Shown here: in pieces, positions 52,472 through 61,737 of the stretch
Layout of the letters: the number at the start of each line of letters is the position of its first letter
Numbering within the stretch: position 1 is the first letter of the stretch
NCBI GenBank assembly: GCA_951813615.1
Contig: OX638377.1
Location: 3,560,599 to 3,624,598, forward strand
Direction of reading: 5' to 3'
Source of the DNA: an uncultured Latescibacterota bacterium
GTDB taxonomy: Bacteria; Latescibacterota; UBA2968; UBA8231
Length of the DNA: 64,000 bases
The notes under the pieces: model-generated
Told to the model about the DNA's origin: nothing
The model's database searches: none
The model's input: the letters and a program-made list of their open reading frames with translations, nothing else
Program-made: the position numbers and the translations under genes

Positions 52472-54190
52472 ATGTATCGCACCATTGTCTCAATGCCGTA
52501 TTGGGCACTTAGTTGGGCTCTGTCTGCCTGTACGCCACAAGACCAACCTCCCGCCGCTATACAACCACCCTCCGCACCGGAACAAGCCGTCCGGCAAATC
52601 GCCGTTGCCCAAGTCGGCAGCGATTCTATTTTCGCGGTTGAAGTAGAGCGTCTCATTGCCTCGTTAGGTCCCGGCCTAAAATCCAAAGAGAGCGGCGATG
52701 CCGCGCGCCGTGACTATCTGCAATCGCTCATAGACCAGAAACTGCTAGCCCACGCGGCCCGTGCCCAAGGTTTGGACACGGTGTTGACTTTCAAGAACAA
52801 ACTCGCTTGGAAATTTCGCGAAAAGGTCATCAACACCTACCAAAGCGTCAAAGTAAGTGCCCAGATCGAGATTTCTGATGAGGAACTCAAAGAACTCTTT
52901 GTCGCGGGTGACTTCCAGCGCGAAAAGCGCTTGCTCCGCCTCTTGGTCAACACCCGCGACGAAGCAGTGGAATTGCGCCAGCAAATAGCCACTGCCGACG
53001 ACTTCGCCGCCTTGGCCCGGGCCTATTCACTCGACTTGCAATCCGCTGAGCATGGCGGCGATTTAGGCTATGTCAATCGCGTCGGTGCCGCCAATCACGG
53101 CATTCCCGTCCAGGTCTTTGCCAACCTAGAGCCGAATTCCCTGTCCGAAATCCTACCCCTGAGCAAAAATTACCAGCTAATTTTCTGCACCGCTGAACGC
53201 CGTGCCGATTTCACCCAGTACCGCCAAGACCTGTACAAAAATGTGTGGAAAGAGCGCTTCGTCGCTGAACATCAGGCTCTGATCGAGGAATTGGCGACTT
53301 CCTTAAATCTGCGTCTGCACTCCGCTGGTCTGGCAGTCCTCATGGCCCAAGACCCCGCAGTCGAACCCTATCCCAAACTCGCCCCCAAAGAAGGCTCGGC
53401 GCCACTGTTTATTTTTGACGGCGGTCGCATAACCGCGACTCACTACATTGAATCTTTCCGCCGCAGCCGCCAAGTGCCGGCCCTAGGCGACAGCTTGCAA
53501 ATAATCCGCGCGGCTTGGAAATTGCCCATTCCCAAGTCGCTGGTCTGGCACGCGGCCAAAGAGGCCGGCTACACCGAAAGCCCTGCCATGCGCTACTGGA
53601 AGCAGCGCAAGACCGAGGAAATGCTCATCCTCGCCCTGCGTCAGAGCGAGATCGGCGACAAAATAACCATAACCGATGCAGCCGTGGCCCAGTACTACCA
53701 AGACCATCTGGAACAACTTCGCACCCCGGTGGAATTATGGCTGGACGAACTCTTAATCGACGACCACGATCAAGCCAAGGCCCTGCGTCAGCGTCTAGAC
53801 CGCAGCGAAACCATAGCCGATCTGTCCTCGCTGAGCCAGCGCCATGGCGGTCCAGAAGGCCAAGGAAAAATCCACCTCCACTCGTATCAGAAGGCGATCT
53901 ACGGCGCGCTGGTGGACCATGCAATGGCAGCCGAAATCGGCGTCTTAGTTGGCCCGGTGGAGGTGACCGGCGGGTATTCCATTTTCCGCCTCAAAGAGCG
54001 CAGCGGCGGGGAAATCCCCCCCTTAGAAGCAGTGCACAAGCGCATAGCGGCGATCTTGCGCGTCATAGAGCAAGAACGGCGCTTCAACGAATTGGTCGCC
54101 CGCTACAGAGAGGGATACGCCGATCAGGTGCGCATCTTTGAAGAGGCAATTCCCCAAATCCAGCTCGACCCGCCCATGCCTTCGAGTTGA
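52472..54190 (+). CDS. parvulin-type peptidyl-prolyl isomerase lipoprotein (SurA/PpiD-like)
   Basis: A 572-residue lipoprotein with lipobox LSAC (Cys 20). An N-terminal SurA-like helical region (ARRDYLQSLIDQKLLAHAARAQGLD) is followed by a first parvulin domain at about residues 150-265 (KRLLRLLVNTRDEAVELRQQ, HGGDLGYVNR) and a second at about 425-530 (VELWLDELLIDDHDQAKALRQ, HGGPEGQGKI, GPVEVTGGYSIFRLKER). AAAGGAA precedes the ATG. Proteins of this design chaperone outer-membrane proteins in the periplasm. Lying between the surface-protein operon and further family members, it is well placed to help fold the barrel and surface proteins. Confidence 0.9.
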   Translation: MYRTIVSMPYWALSWALSACTPQDQPPAAIQPPSAPEQAVRQIAVAQVGSDSIFAVEVERLIASLGPGLKSKESGDAARRDYLQSLIDQKLLAHAARAQGLDTVLTFKNKLAWKFREKVINTYQSVKVSAQIEISDEELKELFVAGDFQREKRLLRLLVNTRDEAVELRQQIATADDFAALARAYSLDLQSAEHGGDLGYVNRVGAANHGIPVQVFANLEPNSLSEILPLSKNYQLIFCTAERRADFTQYRQDLYKNVWKERFVAEHQALIEELATSLNLRLHSAGLAVLMAQDPAVEPYPKLAPKEGSAPLFIFDGGRITATHYIESFRRSRQVPALGDSLQIIRAAWKLPIPKSLVWHAAKEAGYTESPAMRYWKQRKTEEMLILALRQSEIGDKITITDAAVAQYYQDHLEQLRTPVELWLDELLIDDHDQAKALRQRLDRSETIADLSSLSQRHGGPEGQGKIHLHSYQKAIYGALVDHAMAAEIGVLVGPVEVTGGYSIFRLKERSGGEIPPLEAVHKRIAAILRVIEQERRFNELVARYREGYADQVRIFEEAIPQIQLDPPMPSS

Positions 54191-54199
54191 GGTTGGGAC

Positions 54200-55864
54200 T
54201 CAGGGCCGCTCCACCACCTCCACATAGCGCCCGGTCGGCAAACTCGGCAAAACCTGTCGCAGCCCAGAAGGCCAGCGGATTTCCACCTGTTCCACCGCTG
54301 CTGCCTGCCCTAGGCCGAACAACAAGCGCGGGTCATTTTGAGCTTGGAAACTGTACCCCCGATGGACCTCCCGCACTTGCTCGCTGCCGCCAGCTCGCAC
54401 TCGCACCTCAGCACCAATAGCAATCCGCCCTTCGGCCCCCACCAGCCGCAGCCCCAACCAGCGGTGATCCGCCGCGCTGTCGTTGCGCAGCAGGGTCGGC
54501 GTATCGTTCAAGTTCATAATGAAAAGATCGACATCGCCGTCGTTGTCGTAATCGCCCACTGCGGCGGCGCGGCTCACCTTCTGCAACTTCCACACGGCCC
54601 CGCTCTGCTCTCCCACCTCCCTGAACCGTCCGCCCTCGTTGCGGTAGAGCAAATTGCGCTGGGCGTAGCGCAAATCGGCGTAGCTCTGGTCTAGCTGCGG
54701 ATAAACGTGCCCGTTAGCGACAAATAAGTCGAGCCAGCCGTCCCGGTCGAAATCGACAAAGGCCGTCCCCCATCCCAAGTAGGGTCCCTCAATTTGGCTC
54801 AAGCCGACCTCACGAGTGCAATCCCGAAAGCGCCAAGTTCCCTCGTTGCAGTACAGGGTATTGAGCTCTTCTGAAAAGTGCGTTGCAAAGAGATCGAGAT
54901 CGCCGTCGCGGTCAAAATCGCCAGCGTGCAATCCCATGCTGGCTTGCGGCAAACCGTCGCCGCTGTACGCGGCCCCGGCTTGGACGGCCACCTGGACCAA
55001 GTGCCAGTCGCCGTCGTTACGCCAGAGCAGGTTGGGTTCGGTATCGTTGGCCACGTACAGATCGAGATCGCCGTCGCGGTCTAGGTCGTTGAAGACGACC
55101 CCCATCGCCGGGTAGCGCAGGGTGCCGACTCCGGTGGAATCGCTCATGTCCAGAAACGTTCCGTCGCCCCGATTGCGGTAGATCCGGTCCGCCTGCCGAC
55201 CAGCGTATTCGGGGCCGCAGTACACGTATAGACCTTTGTAGTGACATTTAGAGCCGCCCGCTGGCGGATTGTCCAAGTCGAATTCGAGGTAGTTGGTCAC
55301 GTACAGATCGAGCCACCCATCGCCATCGACATCCCCAAAGGCGGCGCTAGAGCCCCAGCGCCTATCATCTACTCCGGCGGCAACGGCAACTTCGGTAAAA
55401 CGGCCCGCCCCGTCGTTGCGCCAGAGTTGGTTGGGGCCCCAATACGTAACGTATAGATCGACATCGCCGTCGTTGTCGTAATCCCCTGCGGCGCATCCCA
55501 TGCCCCAGCCACCAATGCCGAGATCGGCTTCCACCTGACGAAAAACCCGCACGCCTCCGACACCCGGCTCATTGTGAAAAAGCCGGTTGCGCGCCTCCTC
55601 TGGCTGGTATTCCAACCGCGTCCCATTGACGACGAAAAGATCCTGAAAACCGTCGTTGTCGTAGTCGAGAAAAGCCGCTCCGGTGGACATGGACTCAAGG
55701 ACGTAATTCTGTTCTGGGCTACCGGAGACGTTTAGAAAGTCTAGCCCTGCTTCCCGGCTGGCATCGACGAAGTGAAAGGGGGCCGGCTCGTTTTGTTCCT
55801 GCCCGGATTGCGCTTGGCAACCCAGTAGAATGACCGCTAGGGCCAAGGCAACCCCATTGGACAT
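54200..55864 (-). CDS. CRTAC1-type FG-GAP/ASPIC-UnbV lipoprotein
   Basis: A 554-residue lipoprotein (VILLGC, Cys 16). Seven FG-GAP calcium loops are visible: DYDNDGFQDLFVVNG, DYDNDGDVDLYVTYWG, DVDGDGWLDLYVTNYL, DLDRDGDLDLYVAND, DFDRDGDLDLFATHF, DFDRDGWLDLFVANGHV and DYDNDGDVDLFIMNLN. The ASPIC/UnbV domain follows (LGLRLVGAEGRIAIGAEVRV to VEIRWPSGLRQVL). ATG 55864 was chosen to give the lipoprotein signal; the frame extends 36 codons upstream into the kelch gene without merit. It resembles the propeller half of the 24.6-kb protein more than the 36-kb one (TYWGPN, HVYPQL). It follows the kelch gene by 10 bases and is convergent with the parvulin gene. Confidence 0.91.
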   Translation of the reverse strand: MSNGVALALAVILLGCQAQSGQEQNEPAPFHFVDASREAGLDFLNVSGSPEQNYVLESMSTGAAFLDYDNDGFQDLFVVNGTRLEYQPEEARNRLFHNEPGVGGVRVFRQVEADLGIGGWGMGCAAGDYDNDGDVDLYVTYWGPNQLWRNDGAGRFTEVAVAAGVDDRRWGSSAAFGDVDGDGWLDLYVTNYLEFDLDNPPAGGSKCHYKGLYVYCGPEYAGRQADRIYRNRGDGTFLDMSDSTGVGTLRYPAMGVVFNDLDRDGDLDLYVANDTEPNLLWRNDGDWHLVQVAVQAGAAYSGDGLPQASMGLHAGDFDRDGDLDLFATHFSEELNTLYCNEGTWRFRDCTREVGLSQIEGPYLGWGTAFVDFDRDGWLDLFVANGHVYPQLDQSYADLRYAQRNLLYRNEGGRFREVGEQSGAVWKLQKVSRAAAVGDYDNDGDVDLFIMNLNDTPTLLRNDSAADHRWLGLRLVGAEGRIAIGAEVRVRAGGSEQVREVHRGYSFQAQNDPRLLFGLGQAAAVEQVEIRWPSGLRQVLPSLPTGRYVEVVERP

Positions 55865-55874
55865 GAGCGCCGAC

Positions 55875-56801
55875 CTAGGGCACGTACTCGTGTAGGTCCG
55901 CGATCCAGTTGTACCCCTCTCGATCCTCCCACTTGTGGGCCCCGCCCATGACGAAAATTCGCTCGCCGACATTCGCAGTGGCCATCCAAGCTTTTTTTAT
56001 CGGCATGGGGGTCTCGCTCGACCAAGTACCGGCGTCGATATCGTATACTTCGACCTCTGTGTGATAGGGCACCGATCCACCCCAGCCGCCAAAGACGTAG
56101 ATTTTGCGCCCCACGTTCAAACAGCCCGGATCGCAGCGCGGCGTAGGAATGGGGGACAGCGGCGACCAATCGCCGGTATCTGGGTCGAAGACATTAAAGT
56201 CGGGCCGGGGTCCATCGCCGCCGATCCCGGTCGCGACGTAGATTTTGTCGTCCACTACGGCGACTCCGGGTCCTTGGACTGCTTTGGGTAGAGGCACCCC
56301 CAAGGTCCAGCGGGCCGTGGCCGGGTCGAAGACTTCGATGCGGTCTAGGTGCCGCTGGCCGATTTCTGGCTCGGCGTTCATACTGTTGCCGCCGACCGCG
56401 TAGATCTTCCCCTTACAGGTAACGGCCACCAAACCAGCCCGGGGTTTGCTCAAAGGCGCGGCTGTGGACCAAGTCTGCGTCTTTAGATCCAAAACTTCGA
56501 CGCTGTTGCGGATTTCAAAGTGATAGTCGTCGCCGGTTTGCTGCTTTTCCTCTTCCGTGCGCACCCGCTTGCCGCCACAGGCGTAAATCTCGTCGCCGAT
56601 CCGCGCCGCACCGAACCACCCCCGCTGCGTAGGAATAGGTGGTCCCGGCCGCCAAGTGTCGCTGGCTACGTCGTAGATTTCAACTACGTGCACCGTATGG
56701 TCTCCAGCCCCAGAAATGGCATATATCTCACCGTCCACAGCAATCGCCTGTAGGTCGTGCCGATTGGTCGGCATCGGTGCTTTTTCGATCCACACTCCCA
56801 T
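55875..56801 (-). CDS. kelch-repeat beta-propeller protein (second copy)
   Basis: A 308-residue cytosolic kelch protein, the same length as the copy at 17146-18072 and homologous along its whole length: IYAISGAGDHTVHVVEIYD, RIGDEIYACGGKRVR, GKIYAVGGNSMN, DKIYVATGIGGD, RKIYVFGGWGGS and the shared ending MGGAHKWEDREGYNWIADLH. GGAGGAGC precedes the ATG. Here the partner gene is an exported propeller lipoprotein rather than a dehydrogenase, 10 bases downstream. The conserved final blade suggests a common binding site. Function is unknown; sugar isomerisation or protein scaffolding are options. Confidence 0.88.
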   Translation of the reverse strand: MGVWIEKAPMPTNRHDLQAIAVDGEIYAISGAGDHTVHVVEIYDVASDTWRPGPPIPTQRGWFGAARIGDEIYACGGKRVRTEEEKQQTGDDYHFEIRNSVEVLDLKTQTWSTAAPLSKPRAGLVAVTCKGKIYAVGGNSMNAEPEIGQRHLDRIEVFDPATARWTLGVPLPKAVQGPGVAVVDDKIYVATGIGGDGPRPDFNVFDPDTGDWSPLSPIPTPRCDPGCLNVGRKIYVFGGWGGSVPYHTEVEVYDIDAGTWSSETPMPIKKAWMATANVGERIFVMGGAHKWEDREGYNWIADLHEYVP

Positions 56802-56962
56802 GTGCTCCTCCTAATGTACTCGTTGCAGTTAGCCTTACATTTCTGGGAAAGATAGGTCAAGCGACGACTAGCTCCAACAGCCACCCGAGCCCGCGCATCG
56901 CGCAGTTGTCTCGCCGTCCGGGCCGCTTTATAATGGAGCTATCTCCAACGGGGTGCAGAGAC

Positions 56963-58801
56963 ATGAGAGCGTCCATTTTAGCGGTATGGGCTGCTATTGC
57001 CTTGTGGCCGTGCGACAACTGGGGCTTGACCCTGTACCGAATTGGCGGTCCCCCACCCACACAGATGGAGGGAGTGGACATCGTCCATCTGGCCTGGGAG
57101 GAAGCCTTTGCGGGTTTTGACGGGCGGGCCGAGGGCTTGCTATTTGAGGGCGGCCAAGCGACGCCCATTCTGACCACGGCGGACGATAATTTGGCACTTA
57201 CCGCCAAAGACCGGAGTGGCGGTCCTAAGAGCGCCCGCTTTGGCGTAGGCGGCTTTCTGGAAACCGAGAACGAAGTAAGCGCCGGAATCGCCGATGGCGA
57301 TTCGACGACGGTGTTCAAGAATACCGATTCGGAACACGTCGGCGCGCGCGTCGTACTCATTCTCGACTTGGGGGGGCGTTTCCTAGTCAACCGCGTGCGG
57401 TTCTATCCCTCGCCTCAATTTCCCCTGCGCTTTATCGAACAATTCATCCTCACAGCCTACGACGACGACCGCGACGAGGTTATCTTCTCAGAAACGGACA
57501 ATCGCTCTAGCATTGTCGATCTCCTCTTTCCACCCCAAGCTGCCGATCGGCTGGTACTGAGCATGGCTTTCCGCCAACGCGATTGGGAAGTCGCCGAATT
57601 CGAAGCGTACGGAGATGGCTACGTCTTGGAGGGTTTCTACCAAACTCAGATCTTCGACTTGGGCGGTCCCGCCACCGTGGGTGACCTGCGCTGGTCCGGT
57701 TTCAAGAAACGAGACGCCCGCGTCAAAATCCGCACGCGCAATGGCACTGCGGCTGATCCCAATCGCTACTGGCGCTTTACGGGCCGCGGCGACGAGCAGA
57801 CCTTTCGCGACGAGGCTGGCCAGCCCCTTACGCGCGCGGCTTACGACAAGCTGAAGGGCAATAAAGCCGGCATTACTACCGATCTAGACCATTGGAACCC
57901 CTGGTCCGGGACCTACGATTTTGCCGACAGCACTGGCACGCCCATTATTGCGCCGAACGCCCGGCAGTACCTGCAATTCCAAATCCTGCTCTTGCCGAAG
58001 GGCTTTCAAGGGGCTGGGCTCAACTTTGTCGAATTCACCACCTCGCAGCCGCCCATAACCGACCAAGTGGTTGCCGAGATCTGGCCAGTGGAAGCCGAAC
58101 CAGGCCAAGTGACGCCGTTTACCTATGCCTTCAAACCGCTCATCGTGCCGGACAACAGCGGTTTCGACCAATTAGTACTGCAGACCTCGGGACAATTTGT
58201 CGGCATCGATTCTGTACACGTCAATGGAGATGGGGTGAACTGGACCGCAGACATCGCGCACAAGCGCTTGGCGCTATCGCTGCCGCGCATGGACGCCACC
58301 GATAGTCAGAAGTTGGTCGAGATATTCTTCCGCGCCCAAGTTTTTCACTTTGGCACGGCTTTTGAAGGCCAAGTTTTCGACTCCGAACGCCCCCTCGAAG
58401 TGGGTCAGCAGGTACAGGGCGGAGACGCCACCTTTGCACTGGACAGCAACCAAGTGTGGGCCGGCATACGCCTGCGTGGCCGCCTCGTGAGCGAGGTGCG
58501 GGCGCAACCACCCGTGGTCACACCCAACGGGGACGGGATCAACGACGCGGCTGGTGTCGAGTACTCACTGCTGGAATTGGTGGGGACCGGTCAAGTGGCG
58601 GTGGATATATTCGACCTCGCGGGCCGTCTAGTCCGGTCGCTCTACCGGGGCCACCAGCGCAGCGGTCGTCACGTCCACTTGTGGGACGGCCACAGCGATG
58701 ACGGCAGCGCCGTGGCACCCGGGACGTATCTATATCAGGTGCGAGTGGACACGGACAAAGCACGGGAAGAACACACCGGCGCGATCAGTGTGGCGTATTA
58801 A
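56963..58801 (+). CDS. secreted surface-family protein, FlgD-like C-terminal domain
   Basis: A 612-residue family member. The signal peptide is ILAVWAAIALWPCDNWG and the mature start LTLYRIGG; then come DNLALTAKDRSGGPK and a discoidin-like segment (IADGDSTTVFKN to VNRVRFYPSPQFPLRFIEQF). The core module is VAEIWPVEAEPGQVTPFTYA, and the end VVTPNGDGINDAAGVEYSLL, VDIFDLAGRLVRSL and a final ISVAY. ATG 56963 gives the signal peptide; the frame is open upstream but overlaps the divergent kelch promoter. It is the closest relative of 49249-51111, so the family has spread to both sides of the parvulin gene. Its own promoter must lie in 56802-56962. Confidence 0.87.
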   Translation: MRASILAVWAAIALWPCDNWGLTLYRIGGPPPTQMEGVDIVHLAWEEAFAGFDGRAEGLLFEGGQATPILTTADDNLALTAKDRSGGPKSARFGVGGFLETENEVSAGIADGDSTTVFKNTDSEHVGARVVLILDLGGRFLVNRVRFYPSPQFPLRFIEQFILTAYDDDRDEVIFSETDNRSSIVDLLFPPQAADRLVLSMAFRQRDWEVAEFEAYGDGYVLEGFYQTQIFDLGGPATVGDLRWSGFKKRDARVKIRTRNGTAADPNRYWRFTGRGDEQTFRDEAGQPLTRAAYDKLKGNKAGITTDLDHWNPWSGTYDFADSTGTPIIAPNARQYLQFQILLLPKGFQGAGLNFVEFTTSQPPITDQVVAEIWPVEAEPGQVTPFTYAFKPLIVPDNSGFDQLVLQTSGQFVGIDSVHVNGDGVNWTADIAHKRLALSLPRMDATDSQKLVEIFFRAQVFHFGTAFEGQVFDSERPLEVGQQVQGGDATFALDSNQVWAGIRLRGRLVSEVRAQPPVVTPNGDGINDAAGVEYSLLELVGTGQVAVDIFDLAGRLVRSLYRGHQRSGRHVHLWDGHSDDGSAVAPGTYLYQVRVDTDKAREEHTGAISVAY

Positions 58802-58814
58802 ATGAGCAGGGCAC

Positions 58815-60797
58815 TCACCATATCAACACGAAATTGCCCTGCTTCCCGGTAATAAAGTCGATGACCAGCCAAGTGCCGGCCACGACAAAGGCTCCCAAAA
58901 TCATGCCGACGAAAAAGTACCGGGTCTGACGGTACAAAACGCCCCCGCCGTACTTGAGCACCAAGCCCTTTATAGCCCAAGCCAAAAAGACGTTGAACCA
59001 CATCACCCCCGAGGTGAAGACCGTCCCAGTCATGGCCAAGCCCAACGGATGAATGGGCCACCACAGGACCCGCTGGTGTACCCAGATCAGCAGCCACATC
59101 AGTCCGGCGCCAAAGCCCGTGAATAGCCAGCCGCCTATATCTGTAGTCGAAGGATTGCGCATCATCATCGAGATATAGGAGAGGGGGACCGAGGAAGAGG
59201 TGAGCCAGAACCAACCATTGAGATTGATTCCGCCGTGCCGATAGGATAGGTATAGCACAATCCAGAATGCGCCCGCCAAAGTAACCACCAAGGCCAACAC
59301 CATGCCCCAGAAAAAGGCCCGCTTTCTCCCCCGCACCACCTCGTGAATCATCTTCAGGCTATTGGCGCAGGCAGCCATGGGAAAGGTGACAATATCCGCA
59401 GTCCATGGATAGGTGTAGGCCAATCCAGTTAAACCTTTCGGTCCGAGGAAGGAGGTGCCCATGCTGGCCATGACAAAATCGGGCGCGATGAGCGGCGCCC
59501 GCACCAACGCCACCCCAGCCTCGGCGACAATGCGCGACAAGGCGATGAAGATCAGCATCGCCACCGCGACTAAGAGCAATACTGCCACCAAGGGGATGCC
59601 CGTGGCCTCAAGCCATACCACCATGACGACCAACCCCACCAGCACCGTCCACAAGGCCGCCCGGTACGACATAATCTCGTTCTGGTCGCCATCGTCGCTG
59701 CCCCAACTCCAAGCCCGGCGCGCTACTGCCAGCAGGTGTGAGCGCGCCTTCCACAAAGTATATAGCGCGAATACCAGCATGGCCCCCAGAGCTTGGTGGG
59801 TCAGATAGGGGGAACTAGGATTGCTAAACCAGCCCAGTTTCTCCGTACTGTGGACGCCGAGAATATTGAAACAGCCCTGCTCGACGAGGGCCAGCAAATA
59901 GAAAAACCAGATTCCCAAGGCTAGGTTGCGGTTGATGAAATAAGAAAAACCCACCAAAGAAAAGGAAAACTCAAAGGGCAGATTGATGGTATCGCGGAAC
60001 AAGTACATACTGGAGCGAAAGTACAGCGACGGCCATTGCGGATAGTAATTGTGCAGGGCGTTGCAGCAGCCCACTAGGACGGGTAGGGCAAAGCCGATCC
60101 ACATCTGCGGCTGGCGGAAGACCGCACTCACCAAGGACGTCCCCTCGCGTCCGTTGATCATCTCAATGGGGACCTGCATCATCGGATAGAGCAGGCGTTC
60201 CCCTTCCATCCACGGCCGGCGCAAAAGCACCATCAGGCCAATCGACACCAAGTAGAGGGCGAGGAGGAAAATAGACCAATAGCCCAACGCCCCCAGCCAG
60301 CCCTCCCAAGGCACCGGCATCCCCTTGGGCAGGCCCTCGTAGAAACCTTGGATCAAATTCTCATTACTAGGAGCAATCCAAGCGGGGACATAGGGCTGGA
60401 TCAGCTCACCCCAATTGTTTTCGGGGGTGGCGTAATAAAAAACCCCCGTGATCATGGGTAGTAAGTGCTCGACCAAACCAAAGGTGGGAATCGAGGCCGA
60501 CACCATCATCATGGCGTAGATCAGCACCAGCTCTTCCCGCCTCAGCGCCAAATTGCGGGCCAAGGTTCCCACTAGGATATTGCCCAACACTAGGTAGAAG
60601 AACAGGAAGAGAGCAACGGGGTTGCTAAAGCACCAAGCCATGAAGGTGCCTTGGATGATGGCGTTGGCGTAGATGGTGCCGACGCCAATGAGCAGGCACA
60701 ACAAGGATCCCAACAAAAAGGCCCGAATGGAAAGGGACTGGCTCTCCTCGGCAGGAGTCTCTCTCAAATTAGCCTGTCTGATAAAAGTCTCGGCCAT
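58815..60797 (-). CDS. DUF6785-like polytopic membrane protein
   Basis: A 660-residue protein with about 14 hydrophobic segments, beginning FLLGSLLCLLIGVGTIYANAI-like (shown in part), with LVLIYAMMMVSASIPTFGLVEHLLP and a conserved-looking loop LSRIVAEAGVALVRAPLIAPD. This matches the DUF6784/6785 proteins common in planctomycetes and related uncultured phyla, which resemble OPT-type peptide transporters. ATG 60797 has GGAG just upstream; a GTG at 60854 is the alternative. It ends a minus-strand cluster behind the HpcH/HpaI aldolase and two PhyH genes, so uptake of the substrate of those enzymes is the natural guess. It is convergent with the surface gene at 56963. Confidence 0.8.
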   Translation of the reverse strand: MAETFIRQANLRETPAEESQSLSIRAFLLGSLLCLLIGVGTIYANAIIQGTFMAWCFSNPVALFLFFYLVLGNILVGTLARNLALRREELVLIYAMMMVSASIPTFGLVEHLLPMITGVFYYATPENNWGELIQPYVPAWIAPSNENLIQGFYEGLPKGMPVPWEGWLGALGYWSIFLLALYLVSIGLMVLLRRPWMEGERLLYPMMQVPIEMINGREGTSLVSAVFRQPQMWIGFALPVLVGCCNALHNYYPQWPSLYFRSSMYLFRDTINLPFEFSFSLVGFSYFINRNLALGIWFFYLLALVEQGCFNILGVHSTEKLGWFSNPSSPYLTHQALGAMLVFALYTLWKARSHLLAVARRAWSWGSDDGDQNEIMSYRAALWTVLVGLVVMVVWLEATGIPLVAVLLLVAVAMLIFIALSRIVAEAGVALVRAPLIAPDFVMASMGTSFLGPKGLTGLAYTYPWTADIVTFPMAACANSLKMIHEVVRGRKRAFFWGMVLALVVTLAGAFWIVLYLSYRHGGINLNGWFWLTSSSVPLSYISMMMRNPSTTDIGGWLFTGFGAGLMWLLIWVHQRVLWWPIHPLGLAMTGTVFTSGVMWFNVFLAWAIKGLVLKYGGGVLYRQTRYFFVGMILGAFVVAGTWLVIDFITGKQGNFVLIW

Positions 60798-60870
60798 TCG
60801 CTCCGACCTCGCCCGTCGAGCGCCAGACTCGCTATGGGGATCTACAGGCGTCACGGATTCTGAGCCAGTG

Positions 60871-61701
60871 CTAGCAGAAAGCCCGGTACGCTTCCACCAG
60901 CTTGGTCGCCCCCTCCAAGATCAGGTTGCGCTCGTCCTCAGCTTCAAAGAATAAGGCTCCCTGTTCCACCCAACGCCGGGCCGCCTCTGGCCCTGAAGCC
61001 GTAGTGCCAAACGGAACTCCGTGCTTTTTGCACAACTGTAGAATCTCTTCCATCGGGCCGCGCACATCCGGGTGATCCGGCTGCCCCGGCTGCCCCATCT
61101 CCACGGAAAAATCGCCCGGCCCGACATAGACCATGTCCACCCCCGGCGTCGAGACGATCTCCTCGGCCCGCTCGTACGCCCGTCGCGTCTCTAGGTGTAC
61201 CACGAGGGAGATTTCCTCGTCCTGTGTCGCCATCCACGCCCGGTGGTCTGCGACTTTGCAATAATCGCTGTTGCCGTACCCCGGTGCTGCAGCTCGGGTA
61301 CCCAAGGGCGGAAACTTGAGATAGCTGCGCAAGGTCTCGATGTCCGCTCTCGATTCCGTGCGCGGAAGCTGTAGCCCCACCACGCCGCACTCCAACAGCT
61401 TGGCCACTGCGGCCCGCTCTAGCTGCGGGGTTTTGGCAATGACCGGCAGACCGTTATCGCGCGCAGCCTGTACGGTATCGGCTAGCGCGGTCAAATCAAA
61501 ATAGCCGTGCTCAAACTCAATGTAAACAAAATCGCAGCCGGCCTGCTGGAAGCACTTGACCAGCGACGGCCGCACGTACTCGGCAATCATACCACCCACC
61601 AACACCTCACCAGCTCGCAAACGAGCCTTGAGCTGGCGTCCGGGGCCTCCTTCGGGATAGAGGTACGCATTGAGTGGTTTGTCGGCGACAGGTTTGGGCA
61701 T
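60871..61701 (-). CDS. HpcH/HpaI aldolase family protein
   Basis: A 276-residue class II aldolase-like TIM barrel. Motifs: FVYIEFEHGYFDL, VIAKTPQLERAAVAKLLECG, LVVHLETRRAYERAEEIVST (metal Glu) and DMVYVGPGDFSVEMG (Asp). GGAGGA precedes the ATG. It is the third family member in the window and sits between a PhyH gene (36 bases upstream) and the DUF6785-like transporter, in a likely operon. It would cleave a 2-keto-3-deoxy or hydroxy acid, possibly made by the PhyH oxygenases. Confidence 0.9.
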   Translation of the reverse strand: MPKPVADKPLNAYLYPEGGPGRQLKARLRAGEVLVGGMIAEYVRPSLVKCFQQAGCDFVYIEFEHGYFDLTALADTVQAARDNGLPVIAKTPQLERAAVAKLLECGVVGLQLPRTESRADIETLRSYLKFPPLGTRAAAPGYGNSDYCKVADHRAWMATQDEEISLVVHLETRRAYERAEEIVSTPGVDMVYVGPGDFSVEMGQPGQPDHPDVRGPMEEILQLCKKHGVPFGTTASGPEAARRWVEQGALFFEAEDERNLILEGATKLVEAYRAFC

Positions 61702-61737
61702 AATCTATGTCCTCCTCTCTACGTGCTCGTAGCGATT

